From JBAXAM01 sp964213355 (lineage in GTDB: Bacteria > Pseudomonadota > Gammaproteobacteria > UBA9339), in the NCBI GenBank assembly GCA_964213355.1, contig CAXOVY010000030.1, positions 283,731-347,730 of the forward strand: DNA of 64,000 nt. The letters are read 5' to 3'. The position numbers and the translations under genes are program-made. The notes beneath the pieces were generated by a model, which worked only from the letters and a program-made list of their open reading frames with translations, was not told the origin of the DNA and did no database searches. Positions within the stretch are counted from its first letter, which is position 1. Every line of letters begins with the position of its first letter. This document shows, in pieces, positions 26,101-33,688 of the stretch.

Positions 26101-28588
26101 TCTGGAGAGGGTTAAATCCAAGGTTTCAGAGATTCAAACGAAAACAACTGCAACGATGAACGCAGATGCAACGATGAACGCAGATGAGTTAAATATTTTA
26201 GTGTCAGATATAGATGCCTTTACAATACAAGCCAACAAAGATTTAGAAAAAGCAGTAGCTATTGGTAAGAGCGAGCTGCCCTATCTAAAAAAGAGATTAG
26301 AGGATGCTTTAGATCCTGTTCGGCAGCAGCTAGACATAGACTTAGTAAATGAGAAAAATAAGATAAATGAATTGATTAGGGCGCGAGTTAAAAAAGGCGA
26401 TGAAGCAACAAACGCAATACAGGGTGTTAATGATGAAGTTAGTGAGATTGAAAAAAGCATTAGGGATGTCATGGGTGGAGTTAATGTTGTTGAGTCCACA
26501 AAAGTACAAGATTTGAATGATTTGGTAGTAAATACAATACAGCCGGTTGAGACAGAGGCTGAGGATAATTTAGCAAAACAGAGTGAATTGCTAAAGGGTA
26601 TTGATAGGATAGGTCTTAGGCAAGAGGTGATAAGCGAATTAGAAAAAGCTGTAATACGAGTGAGTGCAGTCCAAAAACAAAATTTAGTAGAATTGACAAA
26701 TAAGCGGTTAGAGCTAGAGAGATTAGCGCAAGAACGTGCTTCAAAAGATGAGGAGATGTTGAAGTCGATAAAGACTTTTGGTCAGAATATTAAACAATTT
26801 GAAATTGATATTGGTACGCAGGTAAGCACAATTAAAGCAACTCTACTAGATCTGAAGCAGTTGACGAAGGAACAATTAGAAAATTTAGGGGATAATGCCC
26901 AAATTTTTGCGAAAGAAAAGGTAGCTACTTTAGAACAGCAGCTAGCAGCTTTGAAAGGAAAAGCGCCAGAAAGTATTAGTGTTGATGCGAAAAAAGCATT
27001 AGATATTATTGGCCAGCAGATGTTGACGAGCATAGAAGAGCAACAGAAAGTACTAAATGCTGAGTTAGTAAGGCTAAATGAAGCAATTAAAAAACGACAA
27101 ATAGAGGATGCGCGTAATGATAAAAAAGCGGCAGATATTGCAGGGCTGCAGGTTGATATTGATAAATTAAAGAGTGGCTTGAATGCTGTGCCCAAAGACG
27201 AAAATTTATATGATGCTGCTGAAAAAAACTTAAAAGGAGCAATAGCGTCTTTTGAAGGTTTGAAAGGTAGCCATCTTGAAAATGGTGAGTGGGATAATGA
27301 AATAAAAAGAATAAAAGCTCAATTAGATATCGTTAAGGCAATAGAAGAATCAAAGAATGGACAAGCCTTAGCTAGAGCAATAACGAAATTGCGAAAGTTT
27401 ATAAAACCTGATTCAGTTGAATCATTGCTTCTTAATGGTTGGAGTAAGAAACTTAAAGATCTAATAACGTATGGATTGACGAGTTCTATATCAGCAGAAA
27501 CTGTTAAAGAAGCAGAAGCAGCCTCGAGTAAACTAAACGATTATCATAAAATATGTGAATACGCCAAAGGAGGTGAACTTATTGAAGCTACTATGAATAA
27601 AGCCAAAATCAAAATTGGCGATATTCAATCAGGTAAGCAAAAAAACATATCCAAAGGGTTAAAAGAGCTATCAGAATTGGTAGACTCAATAGGTGAACAA
27701 CTCAAAGGAGCAATGAGTCAACTAAATTACGGATTATTACTTGAGCGTAAAGAATTGTTAACTTCTTTTGAAAAGATGTTGCAGTCCGGTGTTTTATCTG
27801 ATGATAAACTTATTGGCAATGCTATAGGTCTTGGGTTGCTAACAAATGAAGATATTGAACAACTCGGGGGTTGGAACGAGAATGTTCCTTCTGCACAAGG
27901 AGGTGGGATTGAACCAGAATTTTTAGAACCGCTAAAAAAGTTATTAAAATCTAAAATCGGTCCTGCCATAGATGATACGGTTAAAAAAATAAACAAAGCA
28001 AAAGAAATGGTTGTGGATGTTGGTATTTTAAAGCAAACCGTAGATAGTATGAAAACAGCTAACAAACAAGAGTTAGCTGACAAATTAAAAAAAGCAGCAA
28101 GCCTTTTAGATGGGTTAAAAAAAGCAAATGAAGAATATCGTGGTTCTACTCTTTTTAAGTTAATTAACTTTGTTTTTGGCTCTGGCATAAGTAACTACTT
28201 TTATGGTAAGTCTGTGGAATCAATTGAACAAGAGGATGTAGAGATAAAGAAAAAGGAAGAAGTATTAAGTGAACTTGCTACTATTGATTTAGATAAAGAA
28301 GGAAGTGATGTTGCACAAAAATTAGAACAAATGGATCTTCTTGAACAAGAGAAACCGGATGAACAACCACAAATGCCTGGTGATCTAATAAAACCAGTAA
28401 ATATTGAGGAAAGATTACAAGAAATAGATCTTCTTGAACAAAAGAAGCCGGATGAACAACCACAAATGCCTGGTGATCTAAAACCAATAATTAAAGAGGA
28501 AAAGCCAAAAATAATTATTGAACATGATGGTGAGGAGTATGAAGAGGGTGAACAAGAGCACCGTAACGATGGTCCTGGGGGCGGTTAA
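20168..28588 (+). CDS. Giant SF2-helicase / coiled-coil protein 1
   Basis: It has 2806 residues; the start ATG at 20168 has GGAG eight bases upstream, which overlaps an earlier in-frame ATG. Layout: 1-75 acidic, Gln-rich; 75-290 a helical then beta-rich region ending in a Q-motif-like RDRIYQANAFL; Walker A AGTGTGKTG near 315; motif Ia GVFVTKNKK; DEVH box VFIDEVHAL near 405; motif III GATGTP near 438; motif IV LSFWDDSEKARKF near 525; a helical insertion of about 500 residues; motif V GTGYSN near 1070; motif VI QEFGRNLRG near 1106. The remaining ~1650 residues are mostly coiled coil in modules of about 110 residues. The tail carries a repeated KPDEQPQMPGDL peptide and an acidic end. All helicase motifs are present, so ATPase activity is likely; substrate and role are unknown. 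It is paralogous to the frame starting at 39095. Confidence 0.82.
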   Translation: MEKDYNKEPQQDTQEVQEKPQNAEDFLEQEDEDQGANDGDMQALQALEKEDELQLEKKPEQPQQQIQVQKGQELSEEVKKKFLAYAEVCRGLEATDSILRGEGIDSKVFEKQKDKLEQLERQKSASEKKKESKYESTSKIRMVKFGDSEKVEDVWDLFRKIISKQMASKEVFGSISLGASVTVAVNIRGKIFRATFSGVKNPDVKDGCFPNVFDVQLQQYYIDKEEGKTSELKVGPPLISDVRVRLNSGTGEVVAFKRGTSIQLSSGRFRDRIYQANAFLSIIGKGINEKGEIIDKIDPKTKEPVKVKYPQIIRAGTGTGKTGILASAAAAYGGGVFVTKNKKLVQEMVKDINTFIKTDGVVATALPDDFKGDINEYLKEHPYTVMTHAQLLKYADNIKQKKVFIDEVHALIPKRYDKRFKSVEASLQNLMKDNDVLGATGTPTNEVIQVFGGEDAVICDIPLHDIQYKEHMARQVQCNDIKKEFKENKEFYENSVVEFLAPNSPNNIQHTIDRTSRQQGLSFWDDSEKARKFCEELNNFGSNKQLQERTNTAALANEQKLIEDTEGLPELPDKRDVYGEMREEQAKNIKYTVMIDIILKLDQVKKQEKDLQELLLLGKTDEIEEYYKDSITKQNRFINNHDTRMKWLERNLFADGIDEIRRAVGAGILPTNYDILMEDKELKNIIDIEYKKQARKLVNGERKGDLYSTSLMKDFKEAMSASPIDAGKLRTKYREVLTSRNNDELSNFKKLIKDKEFDGALAEYSRVINLLKIPKEEQEKRIKEAEIIIETIKSPKVEPKAKQEPKPKVKQGKKAEIVEEDPAKKLANMYGGNNRKLADEITKDVTDKILARAENIKNDQQTYGKLKDDLILKKLYKYNTEDNKTSYKLLYDSYMGIVKRNCSDEKEIVKREKEFTDIVLNIAGSKEENVAERLEKLKKDFITEHEKKYHLDWGSYGTHDAIKGKDERVDLYFATLEKYFDISANIQKLQKERDDPKKRIGTRRGVEIEKELKRLGVESNALIKALDEKSSIAALLLTDPNQVENDKNTDIISALLEKGLIRFVVSTGNLGTGYSNNKLLRLSTNVSKSIKDFNEEEKSDIITLLKQEFGRNLRGKGDKGELAITTVVVNSLIPEGERPFTAEELSGPDADSVFCTLMGKFDGFQIEKREQAKRINEHLLKELQVASSALPENMSAFKKAVGSLVSKIGEGVSDENISQRTPNEVESYLRVISGNIERFPEIRKLYEELDVLRKSEMPPGDFGARISKRVGEIEKLLNELKVDDIKSLDDDIGKAKEKIAAVSALRKSKEAEKLCGKLKELDEVIKRLPEGLAELRASAEKLLKAASDKLDSDDYIISDADINEVGIAIENLEKIQKLSEDKFSEPLGKYLAAVKEPIAFLQEKGLSFVEHPEKALEQLEELGENIASFKDALASNIEGLKGELAHFSDTKGELDMAVHTYLTTLAQERKYQLVRYAEKLEKALEVKIWPLILAKSILDKLQESKEGIDNVLPEDFGLRSFANERLDALRKSLKDVLSRPVYKELDVSGASITINAELERIRALEKAGPAAKQLIGKISLLEPKVAAVTMQPLLSDSTKKLVEGWKAILQKLKDPSVAISFAGLIQATADVTKATEGLEKITKLDVDKRIGKIEKELVAGGKQEELQKSIMKLKTDFGELTFGKGLAEDFSKFNDKCNAIETELTRIEELVVLTQTRDIAEKETAKSIEQIESIGKKIQKELIATQGSLEAKPEKKAEDLEKLVSDTRKFITNITEELQPLQLQSEDISVPEDLRMQLIGALEPVQSKLDELSDVLTKLEILAQNQRKIEAAATIQNAIEKDQIKQAFDISAKEVKKASESIAAQSVEVQKALANIESSADVLEATATQIKSNQATAVNLLQEQKTILDSLLSKATILQGFDQKVLSQIQETLTGVISTLQTTTTKIAEEQRQLADMIAIRKVAEDNVSKSEKAIYIILERVKSKVSEIQTKTTATMNADATMNADELNILVSDIDAFTIQANKDLEKAVAIGKSELPYLKKRLEDALDPVRQQLDIDLVNEKNKINELIRARVKKGDEATNAIQGVNDEVSEIEKSIRDVMGGVNVVESTKVQDLNDLVVNTIQPVETEAEDNLAKQSELLKGIDRIGLRQEVISELEKAVIRVSAVQKQNLVELTNKRLELERLAQERASKDEEMLKSIKTFGQNIKQFEIDIGTQVSTIKATLLDLKQLTKEQLENLGDNAQIFAKEKVATLEQQLAALKGKAPESISVDAKKALDIIGQQMLTSIEEQQKVLNAELVRLNEAIKKRQIEDARNDKKAADIAGLQVDIDKLKSGLNAVPKDENLYDAAEKNLKGAIASFEGLKGSHLENGEWDNEIKRIKAQLDIVKAIEESKNGQALARAITKLRKFIKPDSVESLLLNGWSKKLKDLITYGLTSSISAETVKEAEAASSKLNDYHKICEYAKGGELIEATMNKAKIKIGDIQSGKQKNISKGLKELSELVDSIGEQLKGAMSQLNYGLLLERKELLTSFEKMLQSGVLSDDKLIGNAIGLGLLTNEDIEQLGGWNENVPSAQGGGIEPEFLEPLKKLLKSKIGPAIDDTVKKINKAKEMVVDVGILKQTVDSMKTANKQELADKLKKAASLLDGLKKANEEYRGSTLFKLINFVFGSGISNYFYGKSVESIEQEDVEIKKKEEVLSELATIDLDKEGSDVAQKLEQMDLLEQEKPDEQPQMPGDLIKPVNIEERLQEIDLLEQKKPDEQPQMPGDLKPIIKEEKPKIIIEHDGEEYEEGEQEHRNDGPGGG
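28334..28481 (+). repeat. 55-bp direct repeat in the 3' end of giant gene 1
   Basis: Bases 28334-28388 and 28427-28481 are nearly identical (two differences seen, 93 bp apart). They encode DLLEQEKPDEQPQMPGDL and DLLEQKKPDEQPQMPGDL. The repeat lies in the flexible acidic tail and looks like a duplicated short linear motif. Confidence 0.8.
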
Positions 28589-28602
28589 GATAGAGTTTGA
28601 TC

Positions 28603-28642
28603 GTGAAAGCTCGCTCGCGACGTGCGCTCGTTTCGCTTTCAC
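28603..28642. terminator. GC-rich hairpin between the convergent giant genes
   Basis: GTGAAAGC at 28603 is matched by GCTTTCAC ending at 28642, with further partial pairing of the CG-rich interior. It lies 15 bp after the stop of giant gene 1 and 80 bp from the end of the opposing frame, a natural place for a shared terminator. There is no strong T-run, only CTTTTT about 25 bp downstream on the plus strand. Confidence 0.4.
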
Positions 28643-28721
28643 TTCTTCAATCCACATCTTTTTATTTATCAAGTGTCAGATTAAGCCGGAACTAATGCAA
28701 TTTACACTACCTTTTTAGTCC

Positions 28722-30551
28722 TTATACCTTGGTGGGGGTGTTTTTTTCCTCCTCCTTGGCTTTTAGTGCGTTGCTAGCTTTCTCTACCAGACCTGCAGCT
28801 ATTTCAAGAGCATCTTTGGTATTCGTGGCTCTGATATGTATGATTATTATCGGAGGAACAGCAGTTAATTTAGACTCTATACTTACTAATCCATCCGAGA
28901 GATCTGTTGGTTTCAATTTAAGGTTCTTTAATGCTTCAAACAAATCTTCAGAGGTTGTATCCTCTGGCATATTCGGGAGTTCTCTACATTTTGTCCAGCT
29001 CGGTGTACCGGTAGGATTGTTCGACTCCAATGACCATTTGCCCGCTGTATCTTTCCTGATAGCCAATTCGAAAGTTGGATTTAGCTTTTTTTCTGGTGGT
29101 TTTTGTTTCGTTTCTGGTTTTTTTTCTAGTGGTTTTACCTGCTTATCTTCTTTTTCTCGTATGTCAGCCAATTCTCTTAGCTGTTTTGTAGCATCCTCTA
29201 TGTCTTGCAAAAGTTCTTCCTCTTCATCTGCAATCTCCAAAACATGATCTATTTTTTCCTTAATAGTAGTATCAAAGATTTTTTGTTTTTCTGCCCCCAG
29301 CGCTTCCTGTTGTTCTGACAAAGTTAATCTTGCCTGTGCTATAAGCTGTTCCGTATTGTCTGCCAACTCCGTTAATGCAGCAGCTTTTAGCTTTATATCG
29401 CCTTGTGCTTTTTCTACCTCTTTTTTGGTATTTTGCAGATTCAGCATCAACTCTTCAACCACTAGCAATCCTTTTGCTGCGACCTCTTCAGCAGCCTTTT
29501 CTTCCTTCCTTCGCGTTGCAGATAACTCTTGTACCTTTATTAATCTCTTCCCTAAATTTGGTAACTGTACTTTTCGAAGATCTTCTGCTTTTATTATAGT
29601 TTGATCTAGAAGATCTTTTGTATCTATGCTAAGACTTGGTATCGCTGGGAGCTGCAATTCCTCTAGATGCACCCCTAAAACTATATCTTTTTCTTTTATA
29701 AATGTGTTTATCTCTTCTACCAATGCGTCTAACTTATCAGCGCTGTCGGCATTCTCAGGTTCTAGAGTGGCAGTAATTGCTTCGAGTGTTTGCGCGACTT
29801 CATCTGCAATTGCATCTATTTTTTGTTTAATTATTGTTACTTGCTCTTTTGTTTTGCTATCTGCTAAATCCGCTATTCCCTTATCTTTTAAAGCGCGTTC
29901 TTGCCATAATCTCTCTTGACGCTTTCTAAACATGTTTTGGATTATTATTGCTGCCTCTGTCTCTCGTTGGTTTTGAGCTAATATTTTTAATGCATCGGAC
30001 AATTCATCAAGATTTAATCGTACCGGCTTTATGGCTTCTATTAACTGTGCGCGTAAATCTTTTGGTACGCTAATGTTTTCGCTCTGAGGTTGCAGGGAAT
30101 CTAGTTCTTCAGTAATATCGGCTATAAACCCTGATGTGTTGGCTATTAATTCTTCTAGTTCTTTTGTTTTTTTTTCAGGTGCACCTAAAGCGGTTTGTAC
30201 TATAGCGAGCTGTTGTTGAATCTTTGTGTCAATCAGCTTAATCTGCTCAATACTCTCAGCAGTTTTTTTTTCTGCTGTATCTCGTGTTTGGGTTAAGGTT
30301 TTTAATGCTTCTAGGCCACGATTCAAATGGTCTAAGTGGTTGCCTTGGAGCTCTGATACGCGCTCTCTAGCGTTCTTCAAATCATCTTGCACATTTTGCG
30401 CCAAACTTGGTTTTGGTTTTCCACTGGGTAACTCTTTATCTAGTAGAACTTTTTGTGTTGATAACGGTAGTGAGATTTCGTCAATAAGCGTTTTGACCAC
30501 CTTAGCTAAAACAGCTAAAACTTCTGTGCTTGCCCTTGTATTTAGCCTCAT
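28722..30551 (-). CDS. Coiled-coil protein, third segment of the giant frame 39095-28722
   Basis: An open stretch of 609 codons beginning MRLNTRASTEVLAVLAK. It is in the same reading frame as the two segments upstream and separated from the second by one TAA (30588-30590) and 12 sense codons (KDAKALNKEIDE) that continue the helical pattern. No good ribosome-binding site precedes the ATG. Residues 1-110 duplicate the start of the second segment. The next part closely resembles a stretch of giant protein 1 (LTQTRDTAEKK; ENISVPKDLR; KILAQNQRETEAA). The last 140 residues are different and partly globular (WSLESNNPTGTPSW; VPPIIIIHIRATNTKDAL), probably the true C-terminal domain. It is either a reinitiated separate protein, a product of stop-codon readthrough, or a pseudogene remnant. 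Confidence 0.7.
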   Translation of the reverse strand: MRLNTRASTEVLAVLAKVVKTLIDEISLPLSTQKVLLDKELPSGKPKPSLAQNVQDDLKNARERVSELQGNHLDHLNRGLEALKTLTQTRDTAEKKTAESIEQIKLIDTKIQQQLAIVQTALGAPEKKTKELEELIANTSGFIADITEELDSLQPQSENISVPKDLRAQLIEAIKPVRLNLDELSDALKILAQNQRETEAAIIIQNMFRKRQERLWQERALKDKGIADLADSKTKEQVTIIKQKIDAIADEVAQTLEAITATLEPENADSADKLDALVEEINTFIKEKDIVLGVHLEELQLPAIPSLSIDTKDLLDQTIIKAEDLRKVQLPNLGKRLIKVQELSATRRKEEKAAEEVAAKGLLVVEELMLNLQNTKKEVEKAQGDIKLKAAALTELADNTEQLIAQARLTLSEQQEALGAEKQKIFDTTIKEKIDHVLEIADEEEELLQDIEDATKQLRELADIREKEDKQVKPLEKKPETKQKPPEKKLNPTFELAIRKDTAGKWSLESNNPTGTPSWTKCRELPNMPEDTTSEDLFEALKNLKLKPTDLSDGLVSIESKLTAVPPIIIIHIRATNTKDALEIAAGLVEKASNALKAKEEEKNTPTKV

Positions 30552-31228
30552 CTCGTCTATTTCTTTATTTAGGGCTTTTGCATCTTTTTAAATCGGATCA
30601 ACTACTTTGTTGTTTGCTGCTATTAAATCCATTACCCGCTGATCTTCTATTCCTTGCGCTTTGGCTAATTCTCTTAAATCTTTTTCTCCGCTATCCAATG
30701 CTTTTAATTGTTCTGTCTGCATATTCTTAACATTTTCTATTGCAGCTTCTACACTGGTTCTTACCCCTGCATCAAGGTTTAATGGCACTAACAACTTACG
30801 CAATCCTTCTAGTTGATCGTTAAAGTTTTTATTAACTGTCTCCCCTAATGCCTTTATTTCACCCGCTAATTTATTTAACTCTATGACGTTCTTAATCCCG
30901 GATTTCAAAGTGTCTTTAATTTCTTGTATCTTTGGTTCAATATTCTTTTCAATAAACAGCTTAATCGCGCTAAGATGTTTTTCTATTTCAGCTTTTACAT
31001 CTTTGTCCTTGAGGCGTATGGTTTTTGCCAATTCCGCTAACCTAATTTGCTCATTGTGCATTTCCAACAATGCTTTCTGCTCAAGCCCGTCAACCTCCTC
31101 TATAAGCTGCCGCATATCTGCAGCTCGTGCTTCTATTTTTCTAGTGCCCTCAAATTCTTTTCGTTGTTTTTGTAAATCACTAATTTTCTTTTCACTATCT
31201 TGTATCTTAATTACTAACTCGTCTAACT
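30248..31228. repeat. 981-bp direct repeat, copy B
   Basis: It matches 32708-33688 at a constant offset of 2460 bp; the only difference I found is T at 30263 against C at 32723. The copy spans the end of the second giant-frame segment, the in-frame TAA, the 12-codon gap and the start of the third segment. The offset is divisible by three, so the frame is kept. Confidence 0.92.
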
Positions 31229-33011
31229 TTTGTGCTGGCAGATTTTGTGCATTTCCAATTTCAAGTTTAGTTGTTTCATCAAACTGCTTGAGTTCAACTT
31301 TTGTCGTATTCGCTAATCCTTTTATTTTGTTGTCCTCTTCTTCCCATTTTTGAATTGCTATTTTTAAATTTTCCAATTCAGCAGTTAATGCCTTCCGTTG
31401 TTTCTCTATACTCGCTAACATTTTCTGTTCAGCAAGTTTTAATGCCCCTTGCGCAGCGACACTAATGCCTTTTAGTGCTTTTTCTTCCAAAGCTGTTAAC
31501 TGCTGTTCTAAAGTAGCTATCTTTTCTTCTGCAGGTTTTTGGGCATTATCCCTTAACTCTTCTAATTGTTTCTTCGGCTGATTCGGATCTTGTTGAGCAT
31601 TTGCAATTGTTTTTACTTGCACACCAATATCTTTCTCAAATTCTTCAATACCATGCTCAAAATCACTTATCGACTTCAACATCTCATCGTCTTTGTTGGC
31701 TCGTGCCAGATGTGCTTTGTTTAACGATATCAGCTGATTTTTTAAGTCTTCTTGAGCCGTTGCCACTGGTATTAAAGCAGTAACTAATCTCTCTTTGATA
31801 TATGGAAGAAGATCTGCACGATCTCTATGCTCTTGTGGTACCCTTAACCTTTCAGTAATAGTTTTTTCAAATTCTCCTGTTGTTTTTATCTCTTTGGCCA
31901 AATCTGCTTCTGTCATCTCCGAAACTTTTAATTCTTTATTTGTAGTAACTTTTGCTTCTATGTTTTGCTGAATCTCTGCAATTATTTTCTCGCTCTCAGT
32001 AGCTTCTTTTTCCGCCGCTTCTCGTTGTTCTGCCAATGCTGTTAATTTTTTCTGTCCATCTTCTAGTGATGGTAAGGTTGTTTGCAGAGTCTCCACTTCC
32101 TGTATGGCTGTTTTTAACTTGCTTAGCTCTGCTGTATCAAAGTCTCGTAACTTCTCCACTGCATTTAATAGCTTCTCCAGCAATTCTTTCTGTGCTTGCA
32201 ACTCGCTAGCAGCTGTCTCTCTAGTATGGTTTATTTCTTCTGCCACATCTTTTAACTCAGATGCTTCTAAGTTGATATTACCTAAGGCTTCTTTAATCTT
32301 AGATTCGGCTTCTTGAATATGTGTCTTATTTAAGTTAACCACATCTGTACTAACAGCAAGCGCATTCTTTATCTGCGATTTTCCAATTGCATTTTGGAAG
32401 GTTATTGCCATTTCTTCTTGTCGCCGTTTTGTGATCAATTCCCCTAATTTTCCCAAGTTATCTAGTAACTCCTTTCTAAGCGGCTGCACAGATTGTAAAG
32501 CACTATCTAATTGTTCTTTAATATCAGGTGGAAGGTTGGGTCGTTTGCTATGATCTAGCAATTGTCGTAGGGGGGTTGCAATACCCAGTTCGAATACTCC
32601 TCTTGCCAAAGCGCTTAATTCCGCTGCTTTCTTGTTCGGGTCTTCTAGCGCTATTTTGATTTCATCTATTTTTTCTTGAATAACTTTCCTAACCGATACA
32701 ATTTGAGCAATACTCTCAGCAGCTTTTTTTTCTGCTGTATCTCGTGTTTGGGTTAAGGTTTTTAATGCTTCTAGGCCACGATTCAAATGGTCTAAGTGGT
32801 TGCCTTGGAGCTCTGATACGCGCTCTCTAGCGTTCTTCAAATCATCTTGCACATTTTGCGCCAAACTTGGTTTTGGTTTTCCACTGGGTAACTCTTTATC
32901 TAGTAGAACTTTTTGTGTTGATAACGGTAGTGAGATTTCGTCAATAAGCGTTTTGACCACCTTAGCTAAAACAGCTAAAACTTCTGTGCTTGCCCTTGTA
33001 TTTAGCCTCAT
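30588..33011 (-). CDS. Coiled-coil protein, second segment of the giant frame 39095-28722
   Basis: 807 open codons from an ATG (MRLNTRASTEV) that is in frame with the giant helicase gene upstream; only a TAA (33048-33050) and 12 sense codons lie between. It is almost wholly coiled coil, built from modules of about 110-120 residues, several recognisably shared with giant protein 1 (KDDEMLKSISDF, ATLEQQLTALEEKA). Its first ~110 codons match the beginning of the third segment, and its last ~215 codons match the end of the first segment, because it lies between the two copies of a 981-bp direct repeat. It has no signal peptide, membrane segment or enzyme motif. Without a ribosome-binding site of its own, independent translation is doubtful. 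Confidence 0.68.
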   Translation of the reverse strand: MRLNTRASTEVLAVLAKVVKTLIDEISLPLSTQKVLLDKELPSGKPKPSLAQNVQDDLKNARERVSELQGNHLDHLNRGLEALKTLTQTRDTAEKKAAESIAQIVSVRKVIQEKIDEIKIALEDPNKKAAELSALARGVFELGIATPLRQLLDHSKRPNLPPDIKEQLDSALQSVQPLRKELLDNLGKLGELITKRRQEEMAITFQNAIGKSQIKNALAVSTDVVNLNKTHIQEAESKIKEALGNINLEASELKDVAEEINHTRETAASELQAQKELLEKLLNAVEKLRDFDTAELSKLKTAIQEVETLQTTLPSLEDGQKKLTALAEQREAAEKEATESEKIIAEIQQNIEAKVTTNKELKVSEMTEADLAKEIKTTGEFEKTITERLRVPQEHRDRADLLPYIKERLVTALIPVATAQEDLKNQLISLNKAHLARANKDDEMLKSISDFEHGIEEFEKDIGVQVKTIANAQQDPNQPKKQLEELRDNAQKPAEEKIATLEQQLTALEEKALKGISVAAQGALKLAEQKMLASIEKQRKALTAELENLKIAIQKWEEEDNKIKGLANTTKVELKQFDETTKLEIGNAQNLPAQKLDELVIKIQDSEKKISDLQKQRKEFEGTRKIEARAADMRQLIEEVDGLEQKALLEMHNEQIRLAELAKTIRLKDKDVKAEIEKHLSAIKLFIEKNIEPKIQEIKDTLKSGIKNVIELNKLAGEIKALGETVNKNFNDQLEGLRKLLVPLNLDAGVRTSVEAAIENVKNMQTEQLKALDSGEKDLRELAKAQGIEDQRVMDLIAANNKVVDPI

Positions 33012-33688
33012 CTCGTCTATTTCTTTATTTAGGGCTTTTGCATCTTTTTAAATCGGATCAACTACTTTGTTGTTTGCTGCTATTAAATCCATTACCCGCT
33101 GATCTTCTATTCCTTGCGCTTTGGCTAATTCTCTTAAATCTTTTTCTCCGCTATCCAATGCTTTTAATTGTTCTGTCTGCATATTCTTAACATTTTCTAT
33201 TGCAGCTTCTACACTGGTTCTTACCCCTGCATCAAGGTTTAATGGCACTAACAACTTACGCAATCCTTCTAGTTGATCGTTAAAGTTTTTATTAACTGTC
33301 TCCCCTAATGCCTTTATTTCACCCGCTAATTTATTTAACTCTATGACGTTCTTAATCCCGGATTTCAAAGTGTCTTTAATTTCTTGTATCTTTGGTTCAA
33401 TATTCTTTTCAATAAACAGCTTAATCGCGCTAAGATGTTTTTCTATTTCAGCTTTTACATCTTTGTCCTTGAGGCGTATGGTTTTTGCCAATTCCGCTAA
33501 CCTAATTTGCTCATTGTGCATTTCCAACAATGCTTTCTGCTCAAGCCCGTCAACCTCCTCTATAAGCTGCCGCATATCTGCAGCTCGTGCTTCTATTTTT
33601 CTAGTGCCCTCAAATTCTTTTCGTTGTTTTTGTAAATCACTAATTTTCTTTTCACTATCTTGTATCTTAATTACTAACTCGTCTAACT
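32708..33688. repeat. 981-bp direct repeat, copy A
   Basis: The partner of 30248-31228. It spans the end of the giant helicase gene, the TAA at 33048-33050 and the start of the second segment. The DNA on both sides diverges abruptly from the other copy, which fits recombination or gene conversion between coiled-coil repeats rather than a simple tandem duplication of the full 2460 bp. Confidence 0.92.

Noticed and set aside
28334..33688. CRISPR array or short regularly spaced repeats in the repeat-rich giant genes.
   Set aside because: The repeats are long, coding and not regularly spaced with unique spacers; no cas-like genes are present.
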